Shown: positions 16,579 through 63,176 of the stretch, piece by piece | Layout of the letters: every line of letters begins with the position of its first letter | Numbering within the stretch: position 1 is the first letter of the stretch | Source: Glandiceps talaboti | Taxonomy: Eukaryota > Hemichordata > Enteropneusta > Spengelidae | Direction: 5' to 3' | Assembly: GCF_964340395.1 (NCBI RefSeq) | Contig: NC_135562.1 | Location: 13,942,296-14,006,295, forward strand | Length of the DNA stretch: 64,000 bases | Position numbers and translations under genes: made by a program | The notes under the pieces: generated by a model | Told to the model about the DNA's origin: nothing | The model's database searches: none | Seen by the model: only the letters and a program-made list of their open reading frames with translations

Positions 16579-19500
16579 TTACTTATTTTCTATTTGTTCT
16601 TCTTTCTGAATTTCGATTTTTGCAATTTCCAGAATACCAAATTGAATGTGGATATTCCTTCCTCTTAAGTTTCGTTGTGTGCAACGGCCACGATCAAGAA
16701 GAACGAAGCCTCCTTCAAGTAGGCATGTCAAATCTATAGGAGTCTTTCCCTTCGTGCATATGATTGTAGCTTTGAGAAGGGTGTTTCGCAGTGAATCAAC
16801 TTCCCTCAATCGCAGCAATATCTTACTGTCATTGATATTCCAATCTTTGGATATCCATACAGCCATCTCTTGTAACGATGACTTTGCAAATAATTTCTTC
16901 CACGATTCCTGTACGTCAACGTCACCCTTAATGTCTAACACGCCGATTCTTAACTGCCGTAAGTGTTCAAACCCAATGATACAATCAACTAATTGATTGA
17001 ACACTTCTGATTCTATGTAATCGATTTTGAAATTCAGTAATTTGAGAATTGCTAGACGTGTGTTTGGTTTTAGGAATCTAGCTACATCAATACTTTGCTG
17101 CCACGTTGTAAAAACAGTTCTATGGTATTCAAATTCCTTTAGAGATTCACATTCACTTGAAATACCGACTATTGTAGGATATCCCAAACAACCGGTGATT
17201 TTGAGATCCTTTCCTGGTTTTGCATTTTCGCGGTCGGTTGATTTGAAAGACACTTGCGCCCCATCCTCATCTGACATGCTGATGTGACATGGGACCAGAT
17301 CGGAGCGTTGTAGAATTGCGGCTAAATCCTCTATAAATTCACATTCAATTTCTCTGTTCAGTGCGAATTCGATAACGCTCAGATATGGCTGACTGTACAG
17401 CCTGTCAACAACGGTTTCGGTAAACGCACAATCAACGACAGGGAGGTTATCGTAAGTAAAGTGAACTATATTAGTTGATGTTAAGCTTTCGATTGCACTT
17501 ATGATACGAAGACGCGTATCGTCATCGAGCGATTTGCAGTGTTCTGAACGATCTCTGATTTCCACAGAAATTTTACCTACAGAGCGTAGCTTCTCGCACG
17601 TTTCACCAATATCCGTGGCAAAACCTTCTTGAGTCGAGTTACATACTATCTCCAGATTTAAATCGAGATTCTCGTTGTCAACTGCACGACTTCCTGTAAG
17701 CACTGCCAGAAAGTCATCCACGTTCAAATTTAGTTTGCCTACGTTGAATTGAAACGTCAGATTTTCACCGCCAACTTTGACCGTTAACTTATAAATCACG
17801 GACGACATTGCCGTTTCTTGACTTTTACACTTAAATGTCACGTCGGTACAGATTTTTGACGCGTCAACGAGCTTCCCAACGTGTCCAACAAAAGGTAAAC
17901 TGATCAGCGGCAAAATGTATGACACCTCATCGACATTAATTGATGACATTGCATTCACAATGCCATCATAAAGGAAGAAAACGAATTTGATTCGTGCAGA
18001 TCTGTAGTCCGAGTGATCTGTAAACTCGACCTGCTTGATCTTTATTTTCCGCGTGTTTAAGGACGATAACAGACTTTTCAAGTTGTAATACGCCTTTGTA
18101 CTTGTTTTGTAGTGGATCTTTAGAAATATGTGGATATGCTCCCTTGTACTCGCGTTGTATATCATATCTCTAGCTAACTCGACAACATTACGATCAATCG
18201 TAGCAAGAGTTAGTCTAAGCCCACGGGTGTTGATATCGAATTTGGAAAGCCCTAAAACTGATGCAATAATACGAAGTAGTTCGATTTCGGCGTTGGTTGT
18301 AAGGACATCGATATGGAAATACATATATTCTGACATAATGGAAGCATACGATCTTAGCGCTTCATCTGTTTCACAACCACTCTCTAGTAAACATTCCTCC
18401 GGTAATAGCTTATCCATTCTCCTTGGCGCCATTAATTTAAACACTTCTACTACCCTATCTTTCAAAAGACCAGCTATGAAAATCACTGCCATGTGTCGAC
18501 TTTTCAATGTTTCCATTAAGCTAGAAAACATTAATTGGTCTTTGCTACAGATGCTGGCGACATATATGGCAGCAAAAAATTCAAGAAAGGTTAAATGAAA
18601 AAATGCAAACTTTATTGATGCTGTAGACTTTGCCTGTTTTGCCCTTGTCAAGAAACCCAATTTCGAAATATGTGGATATTTCGAAATGTCTTCGGCTGTC
18701 AAGGTCATATTATAGCCAGAATGTATAAGCTTCCTGTAAGAAATTTCCCCAAGGAAAAGTAAATCTTCATTTTTAGACATGGCATTGATATCAAAAGCAT
18801 CACTTTCATCTGAGAATCTTTGCTTTATAGATTCAACTATTTGGATATAAAGCTCTGTATTCGTACGAGGCAATTCACAATCCTTAACCCAAATGTCACT
18901 TAAAAGTAGTACATTCAAGGGACTCTCTATTAAATTTAACAATCTCGCGCGATTTGGGGAGATGTTAAGTTGTCTGAAGAATGCTTCAGCCGACATGTCT
19001 GATTCTACAGCATTGATATGCTTCTCAACAAATTCCTTTGCCATATCAATGGTGAAGCCCCTGATGAGTAGTTGAGTGTCGTACCTTTGTTTTGGGTTTT
19101 TATCTCTGATTTTTCTCGACGTTACGATAACTACACTGTCAGACAATGTTATGTGACCAAATTCTATAATTTCACGAAAGTAAACTGGTAGTTCACTTAT
19201 ATCTACCTCATCAAGGCCATCAAATATTACACATACTTCAGATTCATGTTGTTGAATGAATTTCCTTAAATCGGCTTTGCATTCTTCATCCAACTTACCT
19301 AAGAACAGTAAAGAAGCAATTGCATCTACAAGGTCACTGCCCTCATTGTCCAAGTGATAATCACGAAGACGTTCTACATCTAAAAGAAAAACGAATTGAA
19401 AATCGTTTAGATAGTCTATTTTACCGCTAGCCCAGTCATACGCTAACTTTACGCAAAAAGTTGATTTCCCGTAGCCTGGATCACCCTCGATTAAGATACG

Positions 19501-19709
19501 AAGTCTCTTTTCACCTTCATCGTCTACCGTAGTGAAGATTTCTTCTCGCTGAAATGGTACACTCTGACGACTTCTGGTTTGTATCTGCAAGTCGGTGTAG
19601 ACGTCTTTAAGTTTCAATGCTTCTGCTCCATCCCACCATGGTAAAGGATTGATAACGGATAGCTTCTTGTAGTAGCTTCGTAGTCGTTTTTGACAGTTTG
19701 CAATGGAAT
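16579..19709 (-). CDS. Gene B exon 3: NACHT NTPase and C-terminal region
   Basis: 3,131 nt, entered in phase 1 at ttttcatcgcag|AT, ending at TAA. Walker A is GDPGYGKST (protein 234-242), followed by FCVKLAYDWASG, a hallmark of NACHT proteins. Walker B is VCVIFDGLDEVD (about 317-328), and VVIVTSRKIRD matches sensor 1. A WWDGAEAL motif and a DVYTDLQ motif before the P-loop are also typical of invertebrate NACHT proteins. The C-terminal part has periodic Leu/Ile and short LRR-like pieces (FEHLRQLRIGVLDIKG) but no clear LRR array. A single long exon for NACHT plus C-terminus is common in expanded NLR families. Confidence 0.93.
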
Positions 19710-21614
19710 CTGCGATGAAAATGAAATCATTGTCGTTCTTATTCTGGTAAGTGATTATACAGTTAAGAACAAATTTGGTTTTACACAGCAAAATAAAAGG
19801 AATATCCTTACTCTAAATAGGTAGATGTATAACATGCTACTTTTGTTGTAAAATTTACAGGTAAAGTTTGTTATTTACAAATACATTCAGTATCGATGTA
19901 ATACACATACTGTATCACATCCTAGCGACGGTACAGACGACAGATTAAACAATATTAAACGTCGCCTCTGATATACATATGGCGAACGCTTTAATTTATT
20001 ACATACCAAATCAAAGTGCCCAATTTAAGGAAAATTGAAAAGTATGTACAGACTACATCAATGTAGCAACTTGTCCCATACCTGGCTGTCGCTCGGGATT
20101 TAGGTTTAGTCTATCCAAGTGATACTGTAAGCTGGTGCTAGACTGACCGTTTCCACCACTGCCCTGCATGCCTCTGGTAATTTCTCTGTGTACAGCTGCT
20201 GAACTCAATGCACTACTAGCAGTAAGGTCAGCTGCATTTGACCCTGTAATAAAGATGCATTGAAAACAACTATAAGTGTTTAACTTAGAATGCAGGTGGG
20301 CATGGTATATGAGTTCAATTAATAATATATCAGCACATGCATCATTATCCAATTCAAATCGCAGATTTGATATCTTTCAGTTTTGAACAATTTGAGGTCG
20401 AAACATGATGGTAATTCGTGACAAAGCATTTGAAAATAGATTTTTCTTTTAAGTATTGTTGTTGTTGTCTTTGTCGTCGGCGTTGTTGTTAGTTTAAATG
20501 TTGGTGCTGTGGTTGTGATGATGGTGGGGGCGTTGTTGCTCCTGTTGCCGTCGTCGTCGTCGTTATAGTGGTGGTGGTGGTGGTGGTGGTGGTGGTGGTG
20601 GTGGTGGTGGTGATGATGATGATGTGGTGGTGGTGGTGGGGGTGGTTGCTGGAAATTTTCTAATTTCATCGATTGTTCAACATTTTGACTTAAGAAATGG
20701 CGTCTTTATTATTGAAAGAAATACATTTCACTCATGTTTGAAAATGTTGCGATAATTCGATGGCAATGAAACAGCTGATAGATACAGTTCACGTATTTGC
20801 TAGGTGTGATTTAATATTGAAATCGATGTCAGTCAGATAATTATCAGAAAGTGAAAGTAATAATTATGCGTATAAGTAAAATAGTGGACTCGGTAGGCCG
20901 AGGTCACTATAGTGGTGGGAGTATGTACGTAATGAATTACTATTCTCTAGAACCGTGTGATGCAGGTTGTTGTGCTTTAACCTTTTAACCCATACGTTTT
21001 TTTTAAATACGAGTAACATCGGCCTCTGACCTTAAACCACTGTACAATAGAATGCGTCGATCCACTTGGTTAAAGTTTAATTTCACTACAATATCACGCG
21101 ACGTCGCCGTCACACACGGTTCAGACATATTTTTCACTCCCTGTGTTGCACAATAGTAGCAAAGGGTCAAAATAAATTTACAGACTTTTAAATCTTATGT
21201 GTTATGAAGAATGAATATTATATCATTCCGAGTATTCTCGCCTGTAAATTTGAATGTGTCTAGATACACCAGCCCTGTACTAAAATGTCTTAGGGGCCTA
21301 CCTCGTAGTTTGCCATCTGTCAAATGTACCCGTTCACCTCCTTGTAACAGCCTCTCCAATTTTTCAACATCCTGTACAAGCGACCGGTCTATATTTCCAA
21401 GAAGTGTTTTCAGAAGACTGAGATTATTTCGAGAAATATGTCCCCTGTCTTCTAATATTTGGAAAATTTCGAAGGCGTTGTCTTTTGACTCCTTGGCTCG
21501 TCTTGGGACTTGTTCATCAGTCAGTAAACATTTAAGTTTCCGTAGCTCTGTTTCACCTAACCTATCATCAACTAGTAGATAAAATTCCCGTAATAGGTCT
21601 CCTTCCGTTCCCAT
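16579..21614 (-). CDS. Gene B: DED-NACHT NLR-like protein
   Basis: Three coding exons (21302-21614, 20082-20243, 16579-19709) join in phase 1 and give a predicted 1,201 residues. Order: death-effector domain (about 5-88), Ser/Gln/Gly-rich linker (about 105-165), NACHT NTPase (about 225-400) with Walker A at 234-241 and Walker B at 319-326, a helical region, then about 600 residues with weak LRR-like patterns. Such proteins are cytosolic sensors or scaffolds of innate immunity: the NACHT hydrolyses ATP to drive assembly, and the DED would recruit other DED proteins such as FADD or caspase-8 types. The ligand is unknown. A fossil fragment at 4562-4735 and a flank copy at 26.7 kb suggest a local family. 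No close orthologue is named. Confidence 0.9.
20082..20243 (-). CDS. Gene B exon 2: linker
   Basis: 162 nt, phase 1 at both ends (tattacag|GG and CAGCCAG|gtatgg). It encodes a low-complexity stretch with Ser, Gly, Gln and Ala (SNAADLTASSALSSAAV, then QGSGGNGQSSTS) joining the DED to the NACHT. Its support is perfect phase agreement with both neighbours. Confidence 0.8.
20569..20645. repeat. (GGT)n trinucleotide repeat in a gene B intron
   Basis: Trinucleotide GTG/GGT run with ATG variants. The minus-strand frame reads as a His/Pro run but has no splice context matching gene B, so it is not coding. Confidence 0.9.
21302..21614 (-). CDS. Gene B exon 1: death-effector domain
   Basis: The start is the ATG at 21614 (MGTEGDLLREFYLLVDD); the donor is CTACGAG|gtaggc in phase 1. 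The 104 residues fit a six-helix DED: helix 1 LLREFYLLVDDRL, helix 2 ELRKLKCLLTD, helix 4/5 FEIFQILEDRGHISRNNLSL and helix 6 LVQDVEKLERLL. The LxxRGxxSxxNLSLL pattern is the most diagnostic part of the DED fold. The charged RxDL motif near the end of helix 6 seen in many DEDs is not clear here. Confidence 0.85.
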
Positions 21615-21829
21615 ACTTATTTGAGGCTGAAATCAAGCGGATATACCTCTGTATGTTTGAACTCCTTCGCCAAGCCTCGCTGGTCACGTGATACGTTAGT
21701 ATATGCAGACGTCACTGATATGCGCACTCATACGACTAAATTTACAGACTGTTACAGGACCGACTTGAGTGTAAATAGCGCGATAATAAAATATATGAGC
21801 GACTGTAAAACTACAATGACTCTCCCCCT

Positions 21830-21959
<130 letters not shown>

Positions 21960-22975
21960 TCGATCGCGAACAACTATAACCATGACATGGATTTTTTCTT
22001 TTTAAATTTCCTGTACTCGAACGTTAGTTACTTTTGTTTATGCAGTTATGTTCATTTATAGTTGTTTGAGATGAAGATTTCAAATGTTTTATTTTTCGTT
22101 GCGTCAGCGGAAAAAAATATATACTCTGGCTAGTGAGAATGAGTACCCTAAAGGATATGTAGATAAGTTGGTAAACGCATTTTAAAAATCGATGTATATT
22201 ATTCATCTTAAGAAAATACTTATGTGTGATGACAGTACTGACTGTTCGATATTGCCAATACCACATGCATATTGGATCGCACCCTGCATCCAGACTGGCA
22301 TGAAGTATTTGTTTATTGAATAGCGACCTCTAGAGGTACAGCTACAAACTTGCCCTTTCAACAAAAAGAAAAGAAACGTAGAGTAAAACCCTTAAATATG
22401 ATCTTCTATGTACAGAATATTGTGAATTGCTTAATACATATAATGTATGGTCATTTGCACCTGAGAATCAGACGATAATTTACGGGGCATTGTAAAAAGA
22501 CATGACCTACCACACGCAGCTACATATATTTAGTTTTCGTCTATCTTACATTCTTCGCTAGCCGAAATCACATTTTCCGTAGTAATATCAGAGACTTGCT
22601 TATTGCTTAAATTTCTTTGCGATGAGAATTACAGCCAGATATTCACCCCTGTATCTGAGGAAAATACAAGTGACTAGAGAGATATCAAGTATAATTGTGA
22701 TTGGAAAGGAAAAAACATAATAATGTAGACTTCACTACAAGAGATGTAATGGCAACATGGTACCTTTGAGGCTGTTATCATTACTGATTATAGTCATTTT
22801 TAGTAAGCTGTAAACCCCCTAGGGTAGGAAGCCAGCGCTCATTAATATATTTTTCTTCATTAGAGATAAAGATAATTTCCCCCTGGAAAACTGCCAAGTG
22901 ATATACTCGATGTGTACCTGGTATGTGCAAACACTGACACTACTAAAATTATACAACTTTCTTATTTAAAAAAAC

Positions 22976-23338
22976 AATGCGTGTGTGTGCATGTGTGTAG
23001 AAATTGTGTGTGTATATATATATGTGTGTACATGCTTGTGTACAAGTGTGTATTTTCATGTGTGCATGTATGTCACGTGTGTGTGTACTATTGTGTGTCA
23101 GTGAGTATCTTCATGAACGTGTGTTTGTGCATGTGTGTACATGTATGCATGCATGCATGTTTGCCAGTATGCATCGTCGTGTGTATGTGGGTGCATGTGG
23201 ACCAGTATGTATGTGTGTGTCGATATTTTCGTATATTTATGCATGCATAATATATGATTGCGTGTGTGCATACGCTTGTAAATGTATGTATGTATGTATG
23301 TATGTATGTATGTATGTATGTATGTATGTATGTATGTG
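22976..23338. repeat. GT-rich tract ending in (TGTA)n
   Basis: Imperfect GTGTGT/ATGT sequence about 300 bp long followed by about 14 copies of TGTA. The Cys/Val/Met-rich open frames through it are artefacts. Confidence 0.9.
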
Positions 23339-24984
23339 TTACTGGTTTTAGAGAGTGTTCAAATCACAAACCACGTTTATTTGATATTTGACCGATCGAA
23401 TTCACAAATATAAGGTAACAGTTCATACATGTTCTAATCATTCCATTGCCTTTGACTTGTTTTGTTGTCTGTATGCATCACCATATACACACTGTATTCA
23501 TCGCCAGTAGCTCTTTGATTCGGTTCACCAACATCCCAATTCCCACATACCATAGTATCTCCCTTGAAGTCATCGTCTAACATTGTAATCAGTAATATCA
23601 CCATCATCTTCATCATCATAATCATCATTTTCGTCGTCGTCTAGAATGCGTATGACACCCCCCCCCCTCCCCGATTTTTTTAACTGAACAATTAATGCTT
23701 GATTGGGTTCTTAAATTCCCAATACATTACATGGTTGTTTAATATAATGTCAGGTACTCTCGACTTACTACATATTTGATAAGAAGAGCTTACAATAGTT
23801 CCGATTTCTCTAAAATTGCGCATCATTCCTAATATACACTGTTTCATCTCGAAACCAACTATACACAATTGTTTTGTTTCACGTGCACTGCAAGTGTTCT
23901 GATCATTACTTTCATTTCATACAAAACACTCTAAGCACACATACACTATTTTAGAACCCCCCCCCCCATAAAGTCTTGTTATCATAGGTCCCCACCAATG
24001 TACAATGTACCTATATAACTGACAACTTAAAAACACAATATAATACTGTTCTTCCAATCTATAATGGCTGTACATCTGATAGGAAGAAATCAACAACACA
24101 GAAACCGACTGGAAAACAATGGAAAACATAACTACCTGAACTAGACACTCAACCAGGACAAAATAAAAAAATGAAAAAATAATAATCTACCTACACCACC
24201 TACACTAAAATTGAGCGTGATCGGAACCACACAATCTTTTTTGTTTGCTTACGTAAAAAAAGTTCAGGGTCGGCAGTGAAAAACCAGGTGGTTGAATAAC
24301 CGGAGCCAGACTATTTTAAGGCCTTATCTGAATACCTTGTCAATGTTGAGTTGGACAGAAAAATCGCGTCATTGAAATGACTTTGTTGTGGTTTGTACGA
24401 TATGTCTGACTACACCTTCTGATCTTTATTGTTTGATTTTTATTTTGACTTTTTAGCAAATGTGATAAAATTGTATATCATAACATTCAAGGTTTGGTTA
24501 TCTTACACTTTACAAATTAAATACTGCTAAACAACAATTGGTCTTACCTATACTACAACATACAAACTTGCACTCAACTCGATTGAGGTGAAAGCCAGGA
24601 GCCAATTTATTCAGCTAAAAAATTACAAACAAAGTTCGATTACAAGAAAGTAATAAAGTAAACGTTTTCCAATCTGCCATACAACTGTTGCTATGGTAAC
24701 TACAACACGCGTTAAGCTCGTGAGCTAATTACAGAACAGTGATATTATTGTTATTGATAATAACATCATTGGTATGCAAAAAAACAATAATAAACCCCCG
24801 ACTTGCACATTTGTGGCCCAGGAAATAACCAGAGGTAAAACCTAGTATAGGTTAAAAACTCCCTGGAAACCTGTGTCCGTGGCCTTGCGACATATGTACC
24901 GGGTGGAGAATGTCGGACCACATCCCCCCAGGGGGGTACCACTGGACAGTTCTGGTAGGGGTGTGTGGCCAATGCTGTCAACCC

Positions 24985-25285
24985 CAGACCCCATTTTAGA
25001 CCAATTTTGACCCAAAACCGATACCCCGTTTTAGACCGTTCAACTTTTTAGAAGAACCCATTTTAGACCAATGTTGAACACATGGTTGAACAATGGATGC
25101 AATAATGCGCATGCGCAGTTAACTTATTATTGGGTGATATCTTAAACCAAGCATTTCAGGGGGTGTGAATGCTATCTCAAACAGTGAATTAGCAGGGGAA
25201 AATTCCCGAACTCGACAATTTTTTAATGTGGATCCCATTTTAGACTCATTAGCTCTCAAAAGACAGTACCCATTTTAGACCAAAG
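24985..25285. repeat. Repeated CCATTTTAGACC phrases
   Basis: CCCCATTTTAGACCA or close variants occur near 24991, 25024, 25057, 25235 and 25268. This looks like part of a dispersed element with internal repeats, followed by a poly-C run at 25346-25360. Confidence 0.55.
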
Positions 25286-26264
25286 AGCGAAAAACCCTAC
25301 CCCAAAGGGCGGCACATATACGTATACCCAATAGGTGGGAGTACCCCCCCCCCCCCCCCGGCTCATTCCGTTCTATAACGTACTAACATAAAACACGTGT
25401 ACTGTTTATAAAATAAAGAAATTAGAACTGGAACGGATACAGAATGACATGTGTCCGTCCACGAAGAGAGCACTGACTAGACTGCCAGTTCCTACGTATA
25501 CTGAACCAACGCCGTACGCCGCATGGTCACTCGACACCTCCAAGCCTCTACGAGCGCAAGGTTAATATTATATTTAGGCGAAATGTTGAGACATTAATTT
25601 ACCGCTATACTACGTACCGCGGTAATTATCCAAGGTTTTTGAAATGTTGCATTTTTATCAGCAAAATATCAACAAGTTGCAAGAAATAAAAAAAATCCAA
25701 ATAGATCAGGAGTCCACCAATGTACTTCGTACTGATCAAAAAGTGACTTACACTCTTGGTGATGTCAGGACTTTCTTTGATATCATTTAATGATGTTTAG
25801 AAATCATCAACATATTATGGAAAGTTATGCAGAATATATCACCACCTTTTCCCCTATTAAATACAGCACCATTTCGAAGAGAAAATAAAACATCACCCCA
25901 ACCCTTTAACAGTTGACCCATCAATGGGCCTCATCACTTGTCTGTCCACGGTTTTGAAGGGCTCGTATATTCCATTTTAGTCCGAAATGAACTTCACCAT
26001 TAATATTGGTTCCATGTGAACTATGTATTTACATGTCAGGGTCCGTATTGTGATGTACAAAGTCACCACATTGTGCCTATTTACTGTGTTATGTGTCTAG
26101 CTACATATACAACTTTATGCATACATGATTCAATATGAAACATGGTGTGCAATATGGCGAGTGACTTATCATGTCAGAGAAGACAGATTTTAAAAACATG
26201 CCCCAGTTGCAGCAAGTAAAGTTTCAATACACCGCCATTTATACCAGCATGTTATCATAATTGG

Positions 26265-26400
26265 TGTATGGACAATTGTATTATACCAGTATATTGATGG
26301 CGCAAATCGAGAGATCTGATTGGTCTAGACACCGAACTAGTCCAAATATTGATGTTCACTGTTTGTCTACGAACGTTGTAGTCCGCCGTGATACTGGTAT
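26265..26400. mobile_element. Second copy of the foldback family
   Basis: TATTATACCAGTATATTGAT, CGAGAGATCTGATTGGTCTA and GTTTGTCTACGAACG blocks match the 2655-2905 element in order. It looks shorter and partly deleted. Confidence 0.6.
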
Positions 26401-26719
26401 GTGATAGTGAACTATGCGAATTGTCAGAGGAGGATTTTCTCAATGAGACAATATTTTACGGGAAACTATGAAGATAAAAAAAATGAGAAAGCAGTCAAGT
26501 TATCGTGTATTTGTACAAATCATCGCCTACTAAGGTCAAGGCATGCACGCGATTGGCTCTAGTACCGTCTAGCTAGCTAGCATTGGCTGGAGTGGAAACA
26601 AGTGAGCTGTCCTGTCATAAAAATGAAGCAAGTGTGCTTACACAGGCCGACTTACCATTAATCTAAATATAAATTTGTCTGGGATCCTGTCCTAGAGTAT
26701 CAGTCATCAATCCGAGAGG

Positions 26720-26845
26720 ACACAACAGAACCAATGACGTAGACACGCATTGTCATGACATTGGCGCGCGTTGTTGTGACGTAGAACGACCATTGTATAC
26801 ATTCCATTGTTTTTGTTGAACCTGGCTTGTGCATGGTATGATTTC
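26720..26845. repeat. Copy of the gene B 3' flank block
   Basis: GACGTAGAACGACCATTGTA, a CATTCCATTGTTTTTGTT block and a CTGGCTTGTGCATGG block match 16356-16465. No NACHT coding sequence is visible next to it. Confidence 0.6.
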
Positions 26846-26859
26846 ATATAACGCACAGT

Positions 26860-27330
26860 TACATTTTATATTCATTCAAACACTGACAACGTAACGTGAT
26901 TGTAAATAGATAACGATGTGCGGCAAATACGACCAAAACTATAACATGTGGTGTAGTCTAATTCTCGGCAAACTATTGATCCCGGGGCGGACAAGATAGG
27001 CAACTGGGAGCTACAGCTACTTTTTCTACATGTTAAAGGAATACCATGCCCAAGGGAACAATACTTCAATGAAAACACCGCGATTTCGTATTCTGGTCTC
27101 TCAATGGTTTAAAAATAAACATATGGTGTGTGAATGTAAAACTGTAACTAAAAACTTTGTACTGCAAAGGTTGGGTTTGATTCAAGTGTCCTTAACAATA
27201 ACAACAATCACAATAGCCAGTTATTTTCCTAAAAGGTCATCTACTTTCATAAGCACTTGTTTTAAAAGTTTCACCTTCATGACTATTTTGCTGACATATT
27301 TACACGAAAGAACTATTCTTCCACATTGCT
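26860..27330. repeat. Diverged duplication, copy 1
   Basis: TTACATTTTATATTCATTCA, AGATAACGATGTGCGGCAAA, CCGGGGCGGACAAGATAGG and GGGAGCTAC recur in order at 29158-29300; then ACAATAACAACAATCAC and a TTTACACGAAAGA block recur at 30235-30370. The second copy is split by about 800 bp of unrelated sequence. Confidence 0.7.
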
Positions 27331-28017
27331 GACCCCTTCCAACGATTTGCACTCGATACCGTGCTTCTGGCTCATTCCCACATACAATAGGCGAGGGCGG
27401 GGCTACCTTTGGTTTGTTTTTTTTCGCCACCACCAACACCAGGCACCTGGAACGAAAATCCCGATAATTATTCGTGTAAATCACCAATGATGGTAACTGT
27501 TCCAAAATGTCAGAATGAAATTTGGAAGGTATAATTAGTGTTCCCTGAAATTGGAGCAGGGAATAAAACGGCAACATACCATAGATTCGTTTTAACACGT
27601 CATTCCAGTATGATCATCATCATATCATCACCCACAAAATAAGGCCATCCTACTGAGAAATAAATTGCACAAACTCTATTTGCGACATTTCAAATGTATA
27701 AAATTGTGATTTATGTGCCGATACTTGCCACTCTCGCCAAAGTAAAATATAATTCGCTATCTTTATTTAATATAGTTCAAATCGTGCTAGCGGCAATTTC
27801 CTTACTCATTTGCACACACTCGACACACACTAAACACACCCACAATAAAACGTGACACACGTCACGGCCTTGTAGCATAAAGACTTTTACGTGTGATGTA
27901 GTTCGCTGATTGACTCCTGAATATCTGAAGAGAGTTATATTTATGGGGTGATACTGTGGCAACAAACGAGTAGTCTTGCTGTGTTATTTGAGTTTTACTC
28001 CGATACCAGTAAAGGAA

Positions 28018-62206
<34,189 letters not shown>

Positions 62207-62694
62207 GAGCAACTTGGAGACATGGAGGATAAAGGAATTGAAAATAGCATAGAGAAGACATTAATACAAATGATCCTGCAAACGGAGAAGAGGAATATGG
62301 GAGGTTAACATATGGGGAAATTTACTGTAACAGGTTATCGCGCAGTGATGACATGTTTAGTAAAAGTATATTCACTCCAGGTCAAAACATGTGTATGTTG
62401 TATGTAAATCAGTGAGTGTTTATGTACATTAGTTCTTAGTAAATTATCATGTTATACTATCAGGTTGCTGGGTTGTGTACGTTAAGTACAAATCAGTTAT
62501 CAGAGAATTAAATTTTTGGATTCACATATGGTTGGATTTGGAGGTAAACTTGCTTAGTGTACATAAAATACAGTGTAAAGTTGTCCGTGAACACTGCATT
62601 ATATGATTTTGTCTGCGATTGATTAATAATTCGTATGCTGTGGAGTCCTGTATGGAGAAATTCTGAATTATACCTTTGATTGCAAGCGCAACAT

Positions 62695-62700
62695 AATAAA
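62695..62700 (+). terminator. Probable polyadenylation signal of gene C
   Basis: AATAAA about 490 nt after the stop codon, the first good match in the 3' flank. A second AATAAA lies at 63124. Confidence 0.55.
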
Positions 62701-62882
62701 CTGTATTTTATGTACTCACTTCATCTATACTGTCCTTGTATTATAAGCATTTTTCAGTATTGAATTATGTGTATACATACGTGTGTATGTATTGTTGTGT
62801 GTATGTTTATGCGATTGAGTACATTTGTTTCAATTTTGAACTCTTTACATTGTTGAGTTATGTATATAGAGGTGTATGCATA

Positions 62883-62915
<33 letters not shown>

Positions 62916-63132
62916 TGTGTGTACTTTTGATTCACTTTTCTTCTGCGTACCATTATCGATTTGAAATGTAGAAAAATGAACGGGCCATGGACAAGACTAG
63001 TTCCGCTGCACTATTTCCATAATCCACATCAGATAACAATTGTCTATTTCTTTTGTATTCATTTTGTATATTTGTATCATATGTTTCTTTGAAAGTGTAG
63101 CTTATTATTTTTGTTATCTGGTGAAATAAATT

Positions 63133-63176
63133 TCATTCATTCATTCATTCATTCATTCATTCATTCATTCATTCAC
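63133..63176. repeat. (ATTC)n microsatellite
   Basis: About 11 copies. Confidence 0.94.

Noticed and set aside
16646-17287. Plus-strand frames opposite gene B
   Set aside because: Shadows of the NACHT exon; no domain.
20319-20669. Poly-His / poly-Pro frame
   Set aside because: It is a GGT trinucleotide repeat in a gene B intron; the true gene B exons skip it in phase.
27221-27598. 125-residue minus-strand frame between genes B and C
   Set aside because: No recognisable domain, partly within a duplicated non-coding block.
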